Source of the DNA: Salipiger sp. CCB-MM3
GTDB taxonomy: Bacteria; Pseudomonadota; Alphaproteobacteria; Rhodobacterales; Rhodobacteraceae
Reading direction: 5' to 3'
Assembly: GCF_001687105.1 (NCBI RefSeq)
Contig: NZ_CP014595.1
Location: 2,016,501-2,080,500, forward strand
Length of the DNA: 64,000 bases
The notes beneath the pieces were generated by a model. It was not told the DNA's origin. It searched no databases and was given only the letters and a program-made list of their open reading frames with translations. Position 1 is the stretch's first letter; each line of letters starts with the position of its first letter. This document shows positions 47,301 to 53,585 of the stretch, one piece after another. Position numbers and translations under genes: made by a program.

Positions 47301-47503
47301 ACGGGGTGCTGGTCGACAGCTTCATCTGGAATGCGGATGCCGGCGACGCGACGGTGAACAAGACGTCCTTCGCCGAACATCTGACCAGCAGCGTCGAACT
47401 GGAAGCGGGCGATGTGATCACCTTCAACGGCATCTCGGACGGCGCTGAGCCGCTCCGCATCGATTATCTGGAATACGCATATGTGGACGAGGTCATTGGT
47501 TGA
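41354..47503 (+). CDS. Giant multidomain carbohydrate-binding protein (propeller, malectin, Calx-beta, three CBM-like repeats)
   Basis: A 2049-residue acidic protein. From the N-terminus: a glucose/sorbosone-dehydrogenase-like beta-propeller (about 1-540; NPTALDFSETG, HAVNGLDLSV, GGNTNKGAPGNNF, NPYDVLVTEDGQVYTWDNG), a calcium-type stretch (DDLDLDGVDNILD, about 638-650), a LamG-like part (about 665-940), a malectin-like domain (about 945-1110; YAIRLYMGDGYSG, DRVFDVSIEG), a Calx-beta unit (about 1115-1237; ISVADASVAEGEGSVTV), an unknown beta-rich part (about 1240-1590) and three CBM35/malectin-like repeats (1601-1735, 1762-1895, 1912-2045) split by Gly/Ser/Thr linkers. No signal peptide, no RTX repeats seen. 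Likely a surface or matrix protein binding the polymer made here. GAGGA precedes the ATG. Confidence 0.75.
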   Translation: MPEEITFGVTNLSGELNTNPTALDFSETGNPVLFVAQQDGTIYRYEIERQADGSDADTTSDFVVTSAIAIDVIADDTQNFNDDGTTNSTSKRQMTGLVATTDEDGNDVLYVTSSDWRIAVGEDSGLDTNSSQIHRIVLDADTGEVLSNVAIVRGLPRSEENHAVNGLDLSVDPDTGDTYLWVAIGGNTNKGAPGNNFAGTADFAYSASVIKINLTDLESYDIRTDANGNLFILDLPTLDDPSRDNVDLSTLNIANLDLDPNFTLDDNGSINGVLQPDWAGGNNGLNMAKISDYVLVSDAGQLTLVDNPLTIHSPGFRNPYDVLVTEDGQVYTWDNGPNGGWGGQPLSYSDGSVVNDWTSEFATNEFSELSSSGFGDQLHYLGEITDEYGPYGGHANVIRAAAEALSLAFNSDGTYAGASSSDPIIAYGEVLFANEAEARDFLSQLLIIYQQQGDGNWVDVTGDTGLPADFFDVVSGYDWEHPGSSIADVLAHFDGTSVMDGTVYSPESQTLDEDEDGSLLVTPESTNGMAEYTATFFGGQLAGTIIGASFDETLYFVQPEDTDGDGRVDSASIVYTLTDFGSNPLAVTTLGDEGLGTFIDNDGDGLDDFAGLIVSAVYGANNIAIFVPGGEPLDPSDDLDLDGVDNILDSHVGDATDGKGVVVGPNSTAKWDFELNNPSSTPLGAVPDGDSIAGGIGINAVWRNNVLPATDNGGDPTQGLFNGGVFNVGGASSFVSIDEAYAGSAEGTADSQQNVLGIGFMSSGASALTITTEMVNIFTYSLNTDAPAKTWDGGEKVGLMVGPGDQDNFAEATIAVVDDGGTIKYGVQLLVEENDSYVTSFVEIAGIESPEILGVGDPNFQVAIDLDMSAGTATAKARYVNNGVYTDWVSTAALVLPSAVIESVLGTYNNFGSTTGAVVGMVASTDVGDDSFAASWDWIEVTNASDGEVVHRWVAGNADVAATDGGMDWTSDTSVIVAGTTTVSTFNITELDTSVPGTTPVGVFTQERWARNTGEGMQYEFAVDPGTYAIRLYMGDGYSGTTEIGDRVFDVSIEGALFLDDFDVVAAFGNAVGGMVQWTGTIDDGIADIDFARVIENPLINAIEIVAIDSVADGPAISVADASVAEGEGSVTVAISASNYVPSDSQVLVQFEVRPLTATAASDYSVANATFNASTGVYTGTREIAGGSADASVTIDILDDALGEAAETFEVVITAVAGANATIGEDTAMVTITDNDGGATSGGAVTLAINENSDNVQKSNYDSGSFVLTNVGDKVVTKVEIDVSNAILTDAVFDPFGVAGDTISKVLTINSAGGTGVDAPNNDESDPNNETYVGAGGTAGYEGIVLTFDQSSSGGFESGESVTFSVDMDPNSVAGSKKSTLDDGTDPAWDVGGVSGAELIGSSFTVTYADGTTSTGYLQGTDTQAGSKGLSSQSAPGTTASISVNGLSEGGVGTYSEDDFSVIVNGAAGSVLRVVLMKGMIQPTTNAFTTGTTSEQAYAPTLDAQLAALAASEFPANNAVEVQTVDVTLTGGAQDITALFDLSGVAAYDFTGEDQLPLGIVASVIDPGNDDLPLGPTSDAIYLTYDADSSSGGGGSTPTGDPFRIEAEDMTLVQGFVAKSNSHASGGSFIQATSSGTQIASYTFDQSAGSFDITLGYFDESDGQSVLNVILNGTVIDSFVWDADAGDATVNQTSFAEHTISGIALDAGDVLQLSGTSNGGEPLRIDYAEFTPVEGSGSGGGDTDGGDTGGGDTGGGGTATGDPFRVEAEDITLVQGFVAKSNSHASGGSFIQASSSGTQIASYTFDQSTGTFDITLGYFDESDGQSVLDVILNGTVIDSFVWDADAGDATVNQTSFAEHTISGIALDAGDVLQLSGTSNGGEPLRIDFIDFTPLDGGSSSSGGGSTTTPPSDPVRVEAETFSLDAGFVIKSNSHASGGQMIQASSSTTQSASFVFDDATGSYDLTLGHFDESDGQSSLDILVNGVLVDSFIWNADAGDATVNKTSFAEHLTSSVELEAGDVITFNGISDGAEPLRIDYLEYAYVDEVIG
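46154..47490 (+). repeat. Three in-frame carbohydrate-binding repeats inside the giant gene
   Basis: Repeats start at 46154, 46637 and 47087 (units near 400 bases plus linker). Each begins with a DPxRxEAE text, then SNSHASGG, a FDESDGQS block, and DADAGDATVN, and ends near GEPLRIDY or GAEPLRIDY. Units 1 and 2 agree almost base for base over long stretches, unit 3 less so, which suggests that unit 1-2 duplication or conversion is recent. Confidence 0.9.
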
Positions 47504-47504
47504 T

Positions 47505-48674
47505 ATGAAGGATTTTAGCTCGGCCCGCCCCGGAAGTTTGCGGGGGTTGATGGTCATTCGTGGCAGCTTTTCGCACATCAACGCGCAGCTCGAACAAGCG
47601 CTGCGCCGGGTCCGGCCGGACATCGAGCTTGAGGTGTTCGACGCGGTCAAGGAGTTCAAGGAGGACATGCTCGGCCAGCTGCGCTGCCTTGTGGGGGTGC
47701 AGCGCGAATACGGTCTGTCGAGCTGGAGTTCGAAGGACATGCTGCGCTACCGGCTGTCGCGCTCGCAGGCCTATTACAAGGCGGTCAACGACATGATCCG
47801 CGACCGGTTCCACCCGATGGAGTTCGACTTCACCCTGCAGACCCAGTCGCTGTTCAACGCGGCGCTGCCGGGCATTCCCAACTTCGTTTATACCGATCAT
47901 GTGGCGCGGGCAGGAATGTCCGCGCTGCAGGGCCAGTTCGGCGCACCAAGCGGCGGCTGGTTCGATTGCGAGCGGCAGATCTATACGCAGGCCGAGCATG
48001 TCTTCACCTTTGGGCCAAAGATCCGCCGTCTGCTGATCGAACACTACGGGATCGCGCCGGAGCAGGCGTCGGCCATTGGGGCGGGCGCTTCGGTTCTGCC
48101 CAAGCGCCCGGTCGAGCTGACCACCGAGCGTTTCGCCAAGCGCCGCATCCTGTTTGTCGGCGTCGACTGGGAGCGCAAGGGCGGCCCGGAACTGGTCGAG
48201 GCGTACAAGTTGCTGCGCAAGCGCCTGCCCGACGCCACGCTGACCATCATCGGCTGTCGCCCCGAGGTGGCTGGCGACGGCATCGAGGTGCTGGGCCGCC
48301 TGCCGCTCGAAGAGGTCTCCGAGCATTTCCACGACGCCTCGTGCTTTTGCATGCCGTCACGGCTCGAACCTTTTGGCGTGGTGTTTGTCGAGGCGATGCA
48401 ATTCGGCCTGCCGGTGGTCTCTACCGACGTCGGCGACATCGGCTCGATCGTGGTTGAGGGCGAGACCGGCCATGTGGTGCCCAGCGGGGACGCGCAGGCG
48501 CTGTCAGAGGCGCTCTTCCAGACGCTGGCCATCCCCGAACGCTGCCAGCGTCTCGGCACGGCGGCAAAGGACCGCGCGACCCAGTTCACATGGGACGCCG
48601 TGGCCAGCCGCATCGCCGCGCATTTCCCCGGCGAGCCCTCGTTCCCGCGTGCAGAGTTGGAGGTGACTTGGTGA
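47505..48674 (+). CDS. Glycosyltransferase, GT4 family
   Basis: A 389-residue GT-B enzyme. The N-terminal half is unlike the usual GT4 set (FSHINAQLEQALRRV, NFVYTDHVARAGMSA), while the C-terminal half is typical: ILFVGVDWERKGGPELVEAY, then LEPFGVVFVEAMQFGLPVVSTDVGD with the EX7E-type glutamates. ATG 47505 comes 1 base after the stop of the giant gene; a second ATG at 47481 would overlap it. Stop overlaps the next gene (GTGA). Confidence 0.88.
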   Translation: MKDFSSARPGSLRGLMVIRGSFSHINAQLEQALRRVRPDIELEVFDAVKEFKEDMLGQLRCLVGVQREYGLSSWSSKDMLRYRLSRSQAYYKAVNDMIRDRFHPMEFDFTLQTQSLFNAALPGIPNFVYTDHVARAGMSALQGQFGAPSGGWFDCERQIYTQAEHVFTFGPKIRRLLIEHYGIAPEQASAIGAGASVLPKRPVELTTERFAKRRILFVGVDWERKGGPELVEAYKLLRKRLPDATLTIIGCRPEVAGDGIEVLGRLPLEEVSEHFHDASCFCMPSRLEPFGVVFVEAMQFGLPVVSTDVGDIGSIVVEGETGHVVPSGDAQALSEALFQTLAIPERCQRLGTAAKDRATQFTWDAVASRIAAHFPGEPSFPRAELEVTW

Positions 48675-49831
48675 GCAAGCGTATTCTCTACGTGATCGAC
48701 AGCCTGAAGATCGGCGGCGCCGAGATGCTGCTGCTGGGGCTGCTCGATGCGGTCCGGGCGCGGGGCGGCGAGGTGCATGTGGCCTATTTCAGCCAAGGTC
48801 CGCTCGAGGCGCGGGTGGCTGAGCGCGGCGTCGGGATGACCCGGCTGAGCCAGACAGGTCTGCGCGATCCGCGCGCGCTGGCACGCTGCATGCAGCTGAT
48901 CCGCGAGTGGCAGCCGGACATCGTGCACACCCACCTGATCAAGAGCGATCTCATTGGGCAGATGGCCGCGCGGCTTTTGGGGGTGCCGCGGATCATCACC
49001 CTGCACAACACCGACCCGTGGCGCGAGAAGAAGGGCAAGAGCCTTGCCTACCGCACGGTCACCGCCGGGGCCGATGCCTGTATCGGCGTGTCCGAGCGCG
49101 TGTCGGAGCATGTGGCCCGTACCGGCGGTTTCCGCGCTGACCGTATCCAGACCATCGCCAACGGCATCGACCTCGATCATTTTGACCCCGCGCAGGTGCA
49201 GCCGCTCGATCTGTCGCCCTATGGCGTGCAGCCCGGAGCCCTGGTGATCGCCGTGGTCGGCAGCCTGACGCCGCAGAAGGATCACGAGAATTTCCTGCGC
49301 AGCGCCGCCATCCTTGCGCAGCGTCTGCCCGAGGCGGTGTTCCTTGTCGTGGGCGAGGGGCCGCTTGCCACGCAGATCGAGGCGCAGGCGCGCAGCCTTG
49401 GCTTGGGGCCAGAGCGGCTGATCCTGACCGGTGCGATCACCCAGATGCGCGAGCTGCTTGCGGCGCTTGACGTGCTGGTGATCTCTTCCGCTTGGGAGGG
49501 TCTGCCGATGATCCTGCTCGAAGGCATGGCGATGCAATGCGCCATCGCCTCTACGGCGGTTGGCGGCATTCCCGACGTGCTGCAGGACGGCAGCAGCGGG
49601 CGGCTTGTGCCGCCGCAGGACCCCGCGGCGCTGGCCGCGGCGGTGGAGGGGCTCTTGGCCGACCGCTCCGCCACAGAGGCTCTTGGCTCCGCCGCGCGCG
49701 GCACCGTGGCCGACCGCTTCAGCGCCGACGTTATGCGCGAGCGCATCTTCGCCCTTTACGACAGCAACCACCGGCCGCGTCGCAGCGCGCGCCGCCAGCC
49801 GGGGGCGCCCCGTCTGGACAGTTCCAACTGA
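48671..49831 (+). CDS. Glycosyltransferase, GT4 family
   Basis: A 386-residue GT-B enzyme: ILYVIDSLKIGGAEMLLLGLLDA (from residue 5), HTHLIKSDLIGQMAARLLGVP, VGSLTPQKDHENFLRSAA and the donor site SAWEGLPMILLEGMAMQCAI. It resembles the third transferase of this locus (34370) more than its direct neighbour. GTG 48671 overlaps the stop of the previous gene and has GGAGG 7 bases ahead. The C-terminal 25 residues are basic and low in complexity. Confidence 0.9.
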   Translation: MSKRILYVIDSLKIGGAEMLLLGLLDAVRARGGEVHVAYFSQGPLEARVAERGVGMTRLSQTGLRDPRALARCMQLIREWQPDIVHTHLIKSDLIGQMAARLLGVPRIITLHNTDPWREKKGKSLAYRTVTAGADACIGVSERVSEHVARTGGFRADRIQTIANGIDLDHFDPAQVQPLDLSPYGVQPGALVIAVVGSLTPQKDHENFLRSAAILAQRLPEAVFLVVGEGPLATQIEAQARSLGLGPERLILTGAITQMRELLAALDVLVISSAWEGLPMILLEGMAMQCAIASTAVGGIPDVLQDGSSGRLVPPQDPAALAAAVEGLLADRSATEALGSAARGTVADRFSADVMRERIFALYDSNHRPRRSARRQPGAPRLDSSN

Positions 49832-49843
49832 GGAGTAGCGAGA

Positions 49844-51040
49844 ATGGCATTTTTCCTCCGCCAATGGATCGCCGGCCTGACGTCGGCCCTTATTCTGGCA
49901 GCGGCCCTGATCTCGGCTGGCAGTCCCGCCGCGGCAGAGGCTGAAGACTACAAGGTGGACGTCGGCGACCGGCTGACCATCTCGGTCTATGGCAAACCAG
50001 AGCTTTCGGGCACATTTCAGGTGCGCGCCGACGGCAATGTCGCGCTGCATCTGCTTGGGCCGGTCACCGTGGCCGGGCTGACCATGCGCGAGATCGAAGA
50101 GCGGATCGAGACCGAGGCGCGCGAGCGTTTTTCGAGCCGCGAGTCGGTGCTGGTGGACATGCAGGAATACCGCGATGTCTTTGTTCTGGGGGCCGTAGAT
50201 ACGCCGGGCGCTTATGAATACCGCCCGGGCCTGACGGTGATGAAGGCGGTGGCCATGGCGGGCGGTTTCGAGCGCCTGCAGGAAGAGATGTCGAGCGACC
50301 GCGAGATCCAGAACGCCCGCAACACCGTGGCCGAGGCGAAGAGCCGTCTCAACTTTGCCCAGAGCGAGCGCGACGCGCTGGCGCGCGAACTGGCGCGGCT
50401 CGACGGCGGCGACGCGCCCGCAGGCGTGGGCGAGGGCAGCTCGCTCGATCAGGAGCAAGAGCATCTGGTGGGGCTGCGCCGCTCGCTGCTGGAGGACCTC
50501 AAGCAAGGTGCCACGCTGAAAAGCTCGCTTGCCGACGAAGAGGCGGGGATGCTGGACCAGCGCCGCGCGTTGATCCTCGAACGGCTCGAAGCCACGCAGG
50601 AGCAGCTTGAGGGCATGCAGGAACTCGAATCCCGTGGCCTTGCGCGCAAGGAGCAGACGCTGGGTCTGAAGATCGACCTCAGCGAGTATAACGCCGACCT
50701 GCTGGAGATCGCCGCCTTCGTCTCGCGCGCCAAGCAGACCCGCGCCAATGCCGAGAGCGACATTCAGGAGGCGCAGACCGAATACCGGCTGAAGCTGCTG
50801 CAAGACAAGCTGGAGGCCGATCAGCGCGTGGCTCTGGAGCAGACCGATCTGGAGATGGCACTGGATTACCTGCGCCGCGCCAGCCCGGCGGCGGCAGCCG
50901 ATCTCGGCACTGCGGTCGAGACCGTCTACGAGGTCTTCCGCGGCGGGTCCGACACGGCCGAGCGGGTCAGCCCGACCGCCACGCTGGCGCCCGAAGACGT
51001 GCTGATGATCAGCTTCGAGCCGGTGCTCAACAACGGCTGA
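49844..51040 (+). CDS. Polysaccharide export protein, Wza/ExoF type with long coiled coil
   Basis: A 398-residue exported protein. Signal peptide (cut near AAA-EAED, about residue 33); export domain YKVDVGDRLTISVYGKPELSGTFQVRADG (about 36-64) with the following SLBB-type part (DVFVLGAVDTPGAYEYRPGLTVMKAVAMAGG, about 112-142), then a long helical coiled coil (about 155-345) and a short end. This is like ExoF of rhizobia, which with an ExoP/Wzz-type partner forms the export channel. There is no lipobox, unlike E. coli Wza. Last gene of the locus. Confidence 0.85.
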   Translation: MAFFLRQWIAGLTSALILAAALISAGSPAAAEAEDYKVDVGDRLTISVYGKPELSGTFQVRADGNVALHLLGPVTVAGLTMREIEERIETEARERFSSRESVLVDMQEYRDVFVLGAVDTPGAYEYRPGLTVMKAVAMAGGFERLQEEMSSDREIQNARNTVAEAKSRLNFAQSERDALARELARLDGGDAPAGVGEGSSLDQEQEHLVGLRRSLLEDLKQGATLKSSLADEEAGMLDQRRALILERLEATQEQLEGMQELESRGLARKEQTLGLKIDLSEYNADLLEIAAFVSRAKQTRANAESDIQEAQTEYRLKLLQDKLEADQRVALEQTDLEMALDYLRRASPAAAADLGTAVETVYEVFRGGSDTAERVSPTATLAPEDVLMISFEPVLNNG

Positions 51041-51072
51041 CGCGGGCGTGGGAAAGGCCGGACCGGCGTGGC

Positions 51073-52017
51073 TCAGGCCGCGCCGGTTTGCTGCTCCGCT
51101 TCCGCCTCGGCGACGGCGAGTTCGGCCATCTTCATCACCGCCTCACGGCTGCTTGCCACGGCGATGAAACGCCCGTTATGGCAGAATTTGGCGCCCGGCA
51201 CGCCGCTGGCCTCTTCCAGCGCCGCGTCGGTCAGCCCGGCCCATGCGGCGGGCAGATCGGCGCGCTGTTCGAAACCGTCGGAGTTCTTGCGGATACCGCC
51301 GAGCGTCCAGTCCTCGCCGCGCGGGGTGACGACGAAGAGCAGGTGATCGGCCCCGGCCGCGTCCACCGCCGACCGGAACGGCATGCCCTGCGGCAGTTCC
51401 AGCACGCGGCTCTCGCCCGCCGCCTCGATGGCGGCCATCACCTGCGCCTCGGCGCGGCGCTTGGCGGCCTTGCGGCGGATCTGCGCCTCGACAAGCGCGC
51501 GGGCGATCTGCAGCGCATCGGCAAAGGCCATGTCATCGGCTTCGGGGGCGGTGTCGTCGAACACCGGCTTGAGGCTTTCCAGCAGCACCGGCAGCGTCAG
51601 CCCGGTCAGCATCGGCCCGGCCTCGGAGGGGCTGAGCGCGCCATTGTCCATCAGATCGACGGGCAGCACGAAACCGCGGTCAAAGCTGCCGTGGATGCTG
51701 TCGATCTGCTCTTCGGGCACGTCCAGCGCGCGCAGGTAGTCGGCGCCGAAATGCTTCCAGATCAGGCCGAACGAGCTGTAGGGCTGCTCGTCTTCGCGCA
51801 GGGGCGCGTCCTTCTGGTGGTGATCGAAGATGCGCTGCTCGGCGTCATAGTCGCGGCCCACGTCATAGATCACCTTGCCCTCGCCGGGGGTGATCCACGC
51901 GGCATCGCGGGTGCGGACGATCTCGGCCTGCGGGTGCAGCCGGGTCAGAATGACCGAAGACAGCAGCTCGTCGGCGTGAAAACCGCCGGAATGGGTGACA
52001 AGGTGAGTGATCTGCAT
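51073..52017 (-). CDS. MYG1-family (UPF0160) protein
   Basis: A 314-residue protein of the MYG1/GAMM1 group: THSGGFHADELLSSVIL at the N-terminus and the DHH-like segment RIFDHHQKD near residue 64-72, as in metal-dependent phosphoesterases; human MYG1 is an RNA exonuclease. Bacterial role not known. It faces the export gene across a 32-base gap. Since it lies 73 bases past the acyl-CoA dehydrogenase stop on the same strand, read-through from the hydroxycinnamate operon is possible but no shared role is implied. Confidence 0.88.
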   Translation of the reverse strand: MQITHLVTHSGGFHADELLSSVILTRLHPQAEIVRTRDAAWITPGEGKVIYDVGRDYDAEQRIFDHHQKDAPLREDEQPYSSFGLIWKHFGADYLRALDVPEEQIDSIHGSFDRGFVLPVDLMDNGALSPSEAGPMLTGLTLPVLLESLKPVFDDTAPEADDMAFADALQIARALVEAQIRRKAAKRRAEAQVMAAIEAAGESRVLELPQGMPFRSAVDAAGADHLLFVVTPRGEDWTLGGIRKNSDGFEQRADLPAAWAGLTDAALEEASGVPGAKFCHNGRFIAVASSREAVMKMAELAVAEAEAEQQTGAA

Positions 52018-52090
52018 CGTCGGGCCTCTGGGTTGTGTGCCGCCCCCATAACCCGGGCGGGCCGCGCTGCCAAGGCGGCGCGCCGAGAGA

Positions 52091-53578
52091 TCAGCCCGCT
52101 GCCAGTTTCACCCGGATCGCCTGCGCCAGCACCGCCGCCGTCTCCTGCGCAAAGCCATGCGCCTCGGCGCGCACGTCCTCTGCCTCGGCCAGCGTCCCTG
52201 CGTGTCCTTGCCAAGCCTCGCAGCGCAGCGCCAGATCGGCATCCTCGCCACCAAGCCGCATCAGCAGCGCCGCGAATTGCTCGATCGCCGCGCCGCCGTC
52301 CAGCTTCAGCCCGCGCGTGGCCAGCGTCAGCGCGTGGATGCCCGTGGCGCCCTCGTAGATCGAGGTGATCCGCGCGTCGCGCCAGACCTGCGCCACGCCA
52401 TACTCCTCGAGATAGCCATAGCCGCCAAGGATCTGGATCCCCAGATCGGCAGAGCGGATGCCCGCCTCGGTGCCGTAGATCTTGCACAGCGGGGTGAGGA
52501 ATTCGATCAGCGCGGGGGCCTCGCGCTTTTCTAGCTCCGCCAGCGCGATATGGCACATGGCACGGGCGGTGCGGGCCAGATCAAGTTGCTCGGACAGCAT
52601 GCGCGCCACGTCGGGATGATCGCTAAGCAAGGCAGGGCTGCCATCGGGCCGGCGCCCCTGTTTGCGTTCGGCGGCATAGGCGGCGGCGATGGCGTGGGCG
52701 CGGGTGGCATGGGCAACGCCCTGCAGCGCCACGTCGAGCCGTGCGTGGTTCATCATGGTGAACATAGCCGCCAGCCCGCGCCCTTCGGCACCGATCAGCT
52801 CGGCCTTGGCGCCGTCGAACTCCATCTGGCAGGTCGGCGAGGCGTGCAGGCCCAGCTTTTCCTCGATGCGGGTGACGGTGATCGCATTGCGAACGCCGTC
52901 GGTTTCGGAGGGGCAGAGGAACAGCGACAGCCCTTTCACCCCATCCTCGGGCGCACCGGTGCGCGCCAGAACCAGATGCAGGATGCCCTGCGACATGTCC
53001 TGATCGCCGCCGGAGATAAAGATCTTCTGCCCTTCGATCCGCCAGCCCTCGTCACCCCGCACCGCCTTGCAGCGGATGCGCGAGAGGTCCGATCCGGCCC
53101 CGGCCTCGGTCAGGCACATGGTCGAGAGCCACTCTCCCGAGGTGAGCCGCGGGATATAGCCCGCCTGCTGCTCGGGCGTGCCATGCGCCAGCAGCGTCGA
53201 GATCGCGCCGGGCACCAGCCCCGTCACCATCTGCAGTGAATGGTTGGCGCCCGAGAAGATCTCGGACACCGCGGCGGCGGTCAGATGGTCGAGCGCCTGA
53301 CCGCCGAACTCTTCGGGCGCGGTGAGCCCCTGCCAGCCGCTTTCCGCCAGTTCCGCATAGGCGGCACCGAAGCCCTCGGGCATCCGCACGCGGCCATTCT
53401 CCAGCGCGCAGCCCTGCCGGTCGCCCGGTTCATTGAGCGGTGCCAGAACGCCCTCGGCGAAGGCGGCGAAATGCTGGGTGATCTCCTGCGACAGTTCGGC
53501 ATCCCAGCCGGGGGCGTCCCCGGCAAAGCGGCGCAGACTGTCAAAGATCTCGTCGGTGGGGGCTTGGAAGGGGATCAT
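52091..53578 (-). CDS. Acyl-CoA dehydrogenase, shorter than its nearest type
   Basis: A 495-residue flavoenzyme with N-terminal helical, middle beta and C-terminal helical domains: TMCLTEAGAGSDLSRIRC (about residues 150-167, flavin/substrate loop), then IEGQKIFISGGDQDM, HARLDVALQGVAHATRAHA and QILGGYGYLEEYGVAQVWRDARITSIYEGATGIHA. The last text is typical of the long group that includes DmdC and FadE-like proteins of about 590 residues; the C-terminal domain is cut short here by about 90 residues. In this operon it could desaturate dihydro-hydroxycinnamoyl-CoA, feeding the ligase/hydratase path. Starts 8 bases after the esterase stop. Confidence 0.88.
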   Translation of the reverse strand: MIPFQAPTDEIFDSLRRFAGDAPGWDAELSQEITQHFAAFAEGVLAPLNEPGDRQGCALENGRVRMPEGFGAAYAELAESGWQGLTAPEEFGGQALDHLTAAAVSEIFSGANHSLQMVTGLVPGAISTLLAHGTPEQQAGYIPRLTSGEWLSTMCLTEAGAGSDLSRIRCKAVRGDEGWRIEGQKIFISGGDQDMSQGILHLVLARTGAPEDGVKGLSLFLCPSETDGVRNAITVTRIEEKLGLHASPTCQMEFDGAKAELIGAEGRGLAAMFTMMNHARLDVALQGVAHATRAHAIAAAYAAERKQGRRPDGSPALLSDHPDVARMLSEQLDLARTARAMCHIALAELEKREAPALIEFLTPLCKIYGTEAGIRSADLGIQILGGYGYLEEYGVAQVWRDARITSIYEGATGIHALTLATRGLKLDGGAAIEQFAALLMRLGGEDADLALRCEAWQGHAGTLAEAEDVRAEAHGFAQETAAVLAQAIRVKLAAG

Positions 53579-53585
53579 TCGGGCC

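Noticed and set aside
41354..47503. RTX adhesin or type I secretion substrate
   Set aside because: No GGxGxDxxx nonapeptide repeats were seen. The lack of a signal peptide leaves the export route open, but a type I route is not supported by the text.
42866..47740. Minus-strand open frame of 1624 codons across the giant gene
   Set aside because: It is an antisense shadow: the plus strand has clear domains, repeats and codon use, while the minus translation is rich in Arg/His/Ala with no family likeness. Long opposite frames are common in high-GC genes.
29554..51040. EPS locus as a genomic island inserted at tRNA-Lys
   Set aside because: No integrase and no copy of the tRNA 3' end was found at the far border; the two tRNAs are both whole and share one promoter and terminator. 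Base composition is close to the rest.
52018..52090. Frameshift joining the acyl-CoA dehydrogenase to a missing tail
   Set aside because: The sequence after the stop in the other frames shows no likeness to the usual C-terminal domain, and the MYG1-type gene starts soon after.
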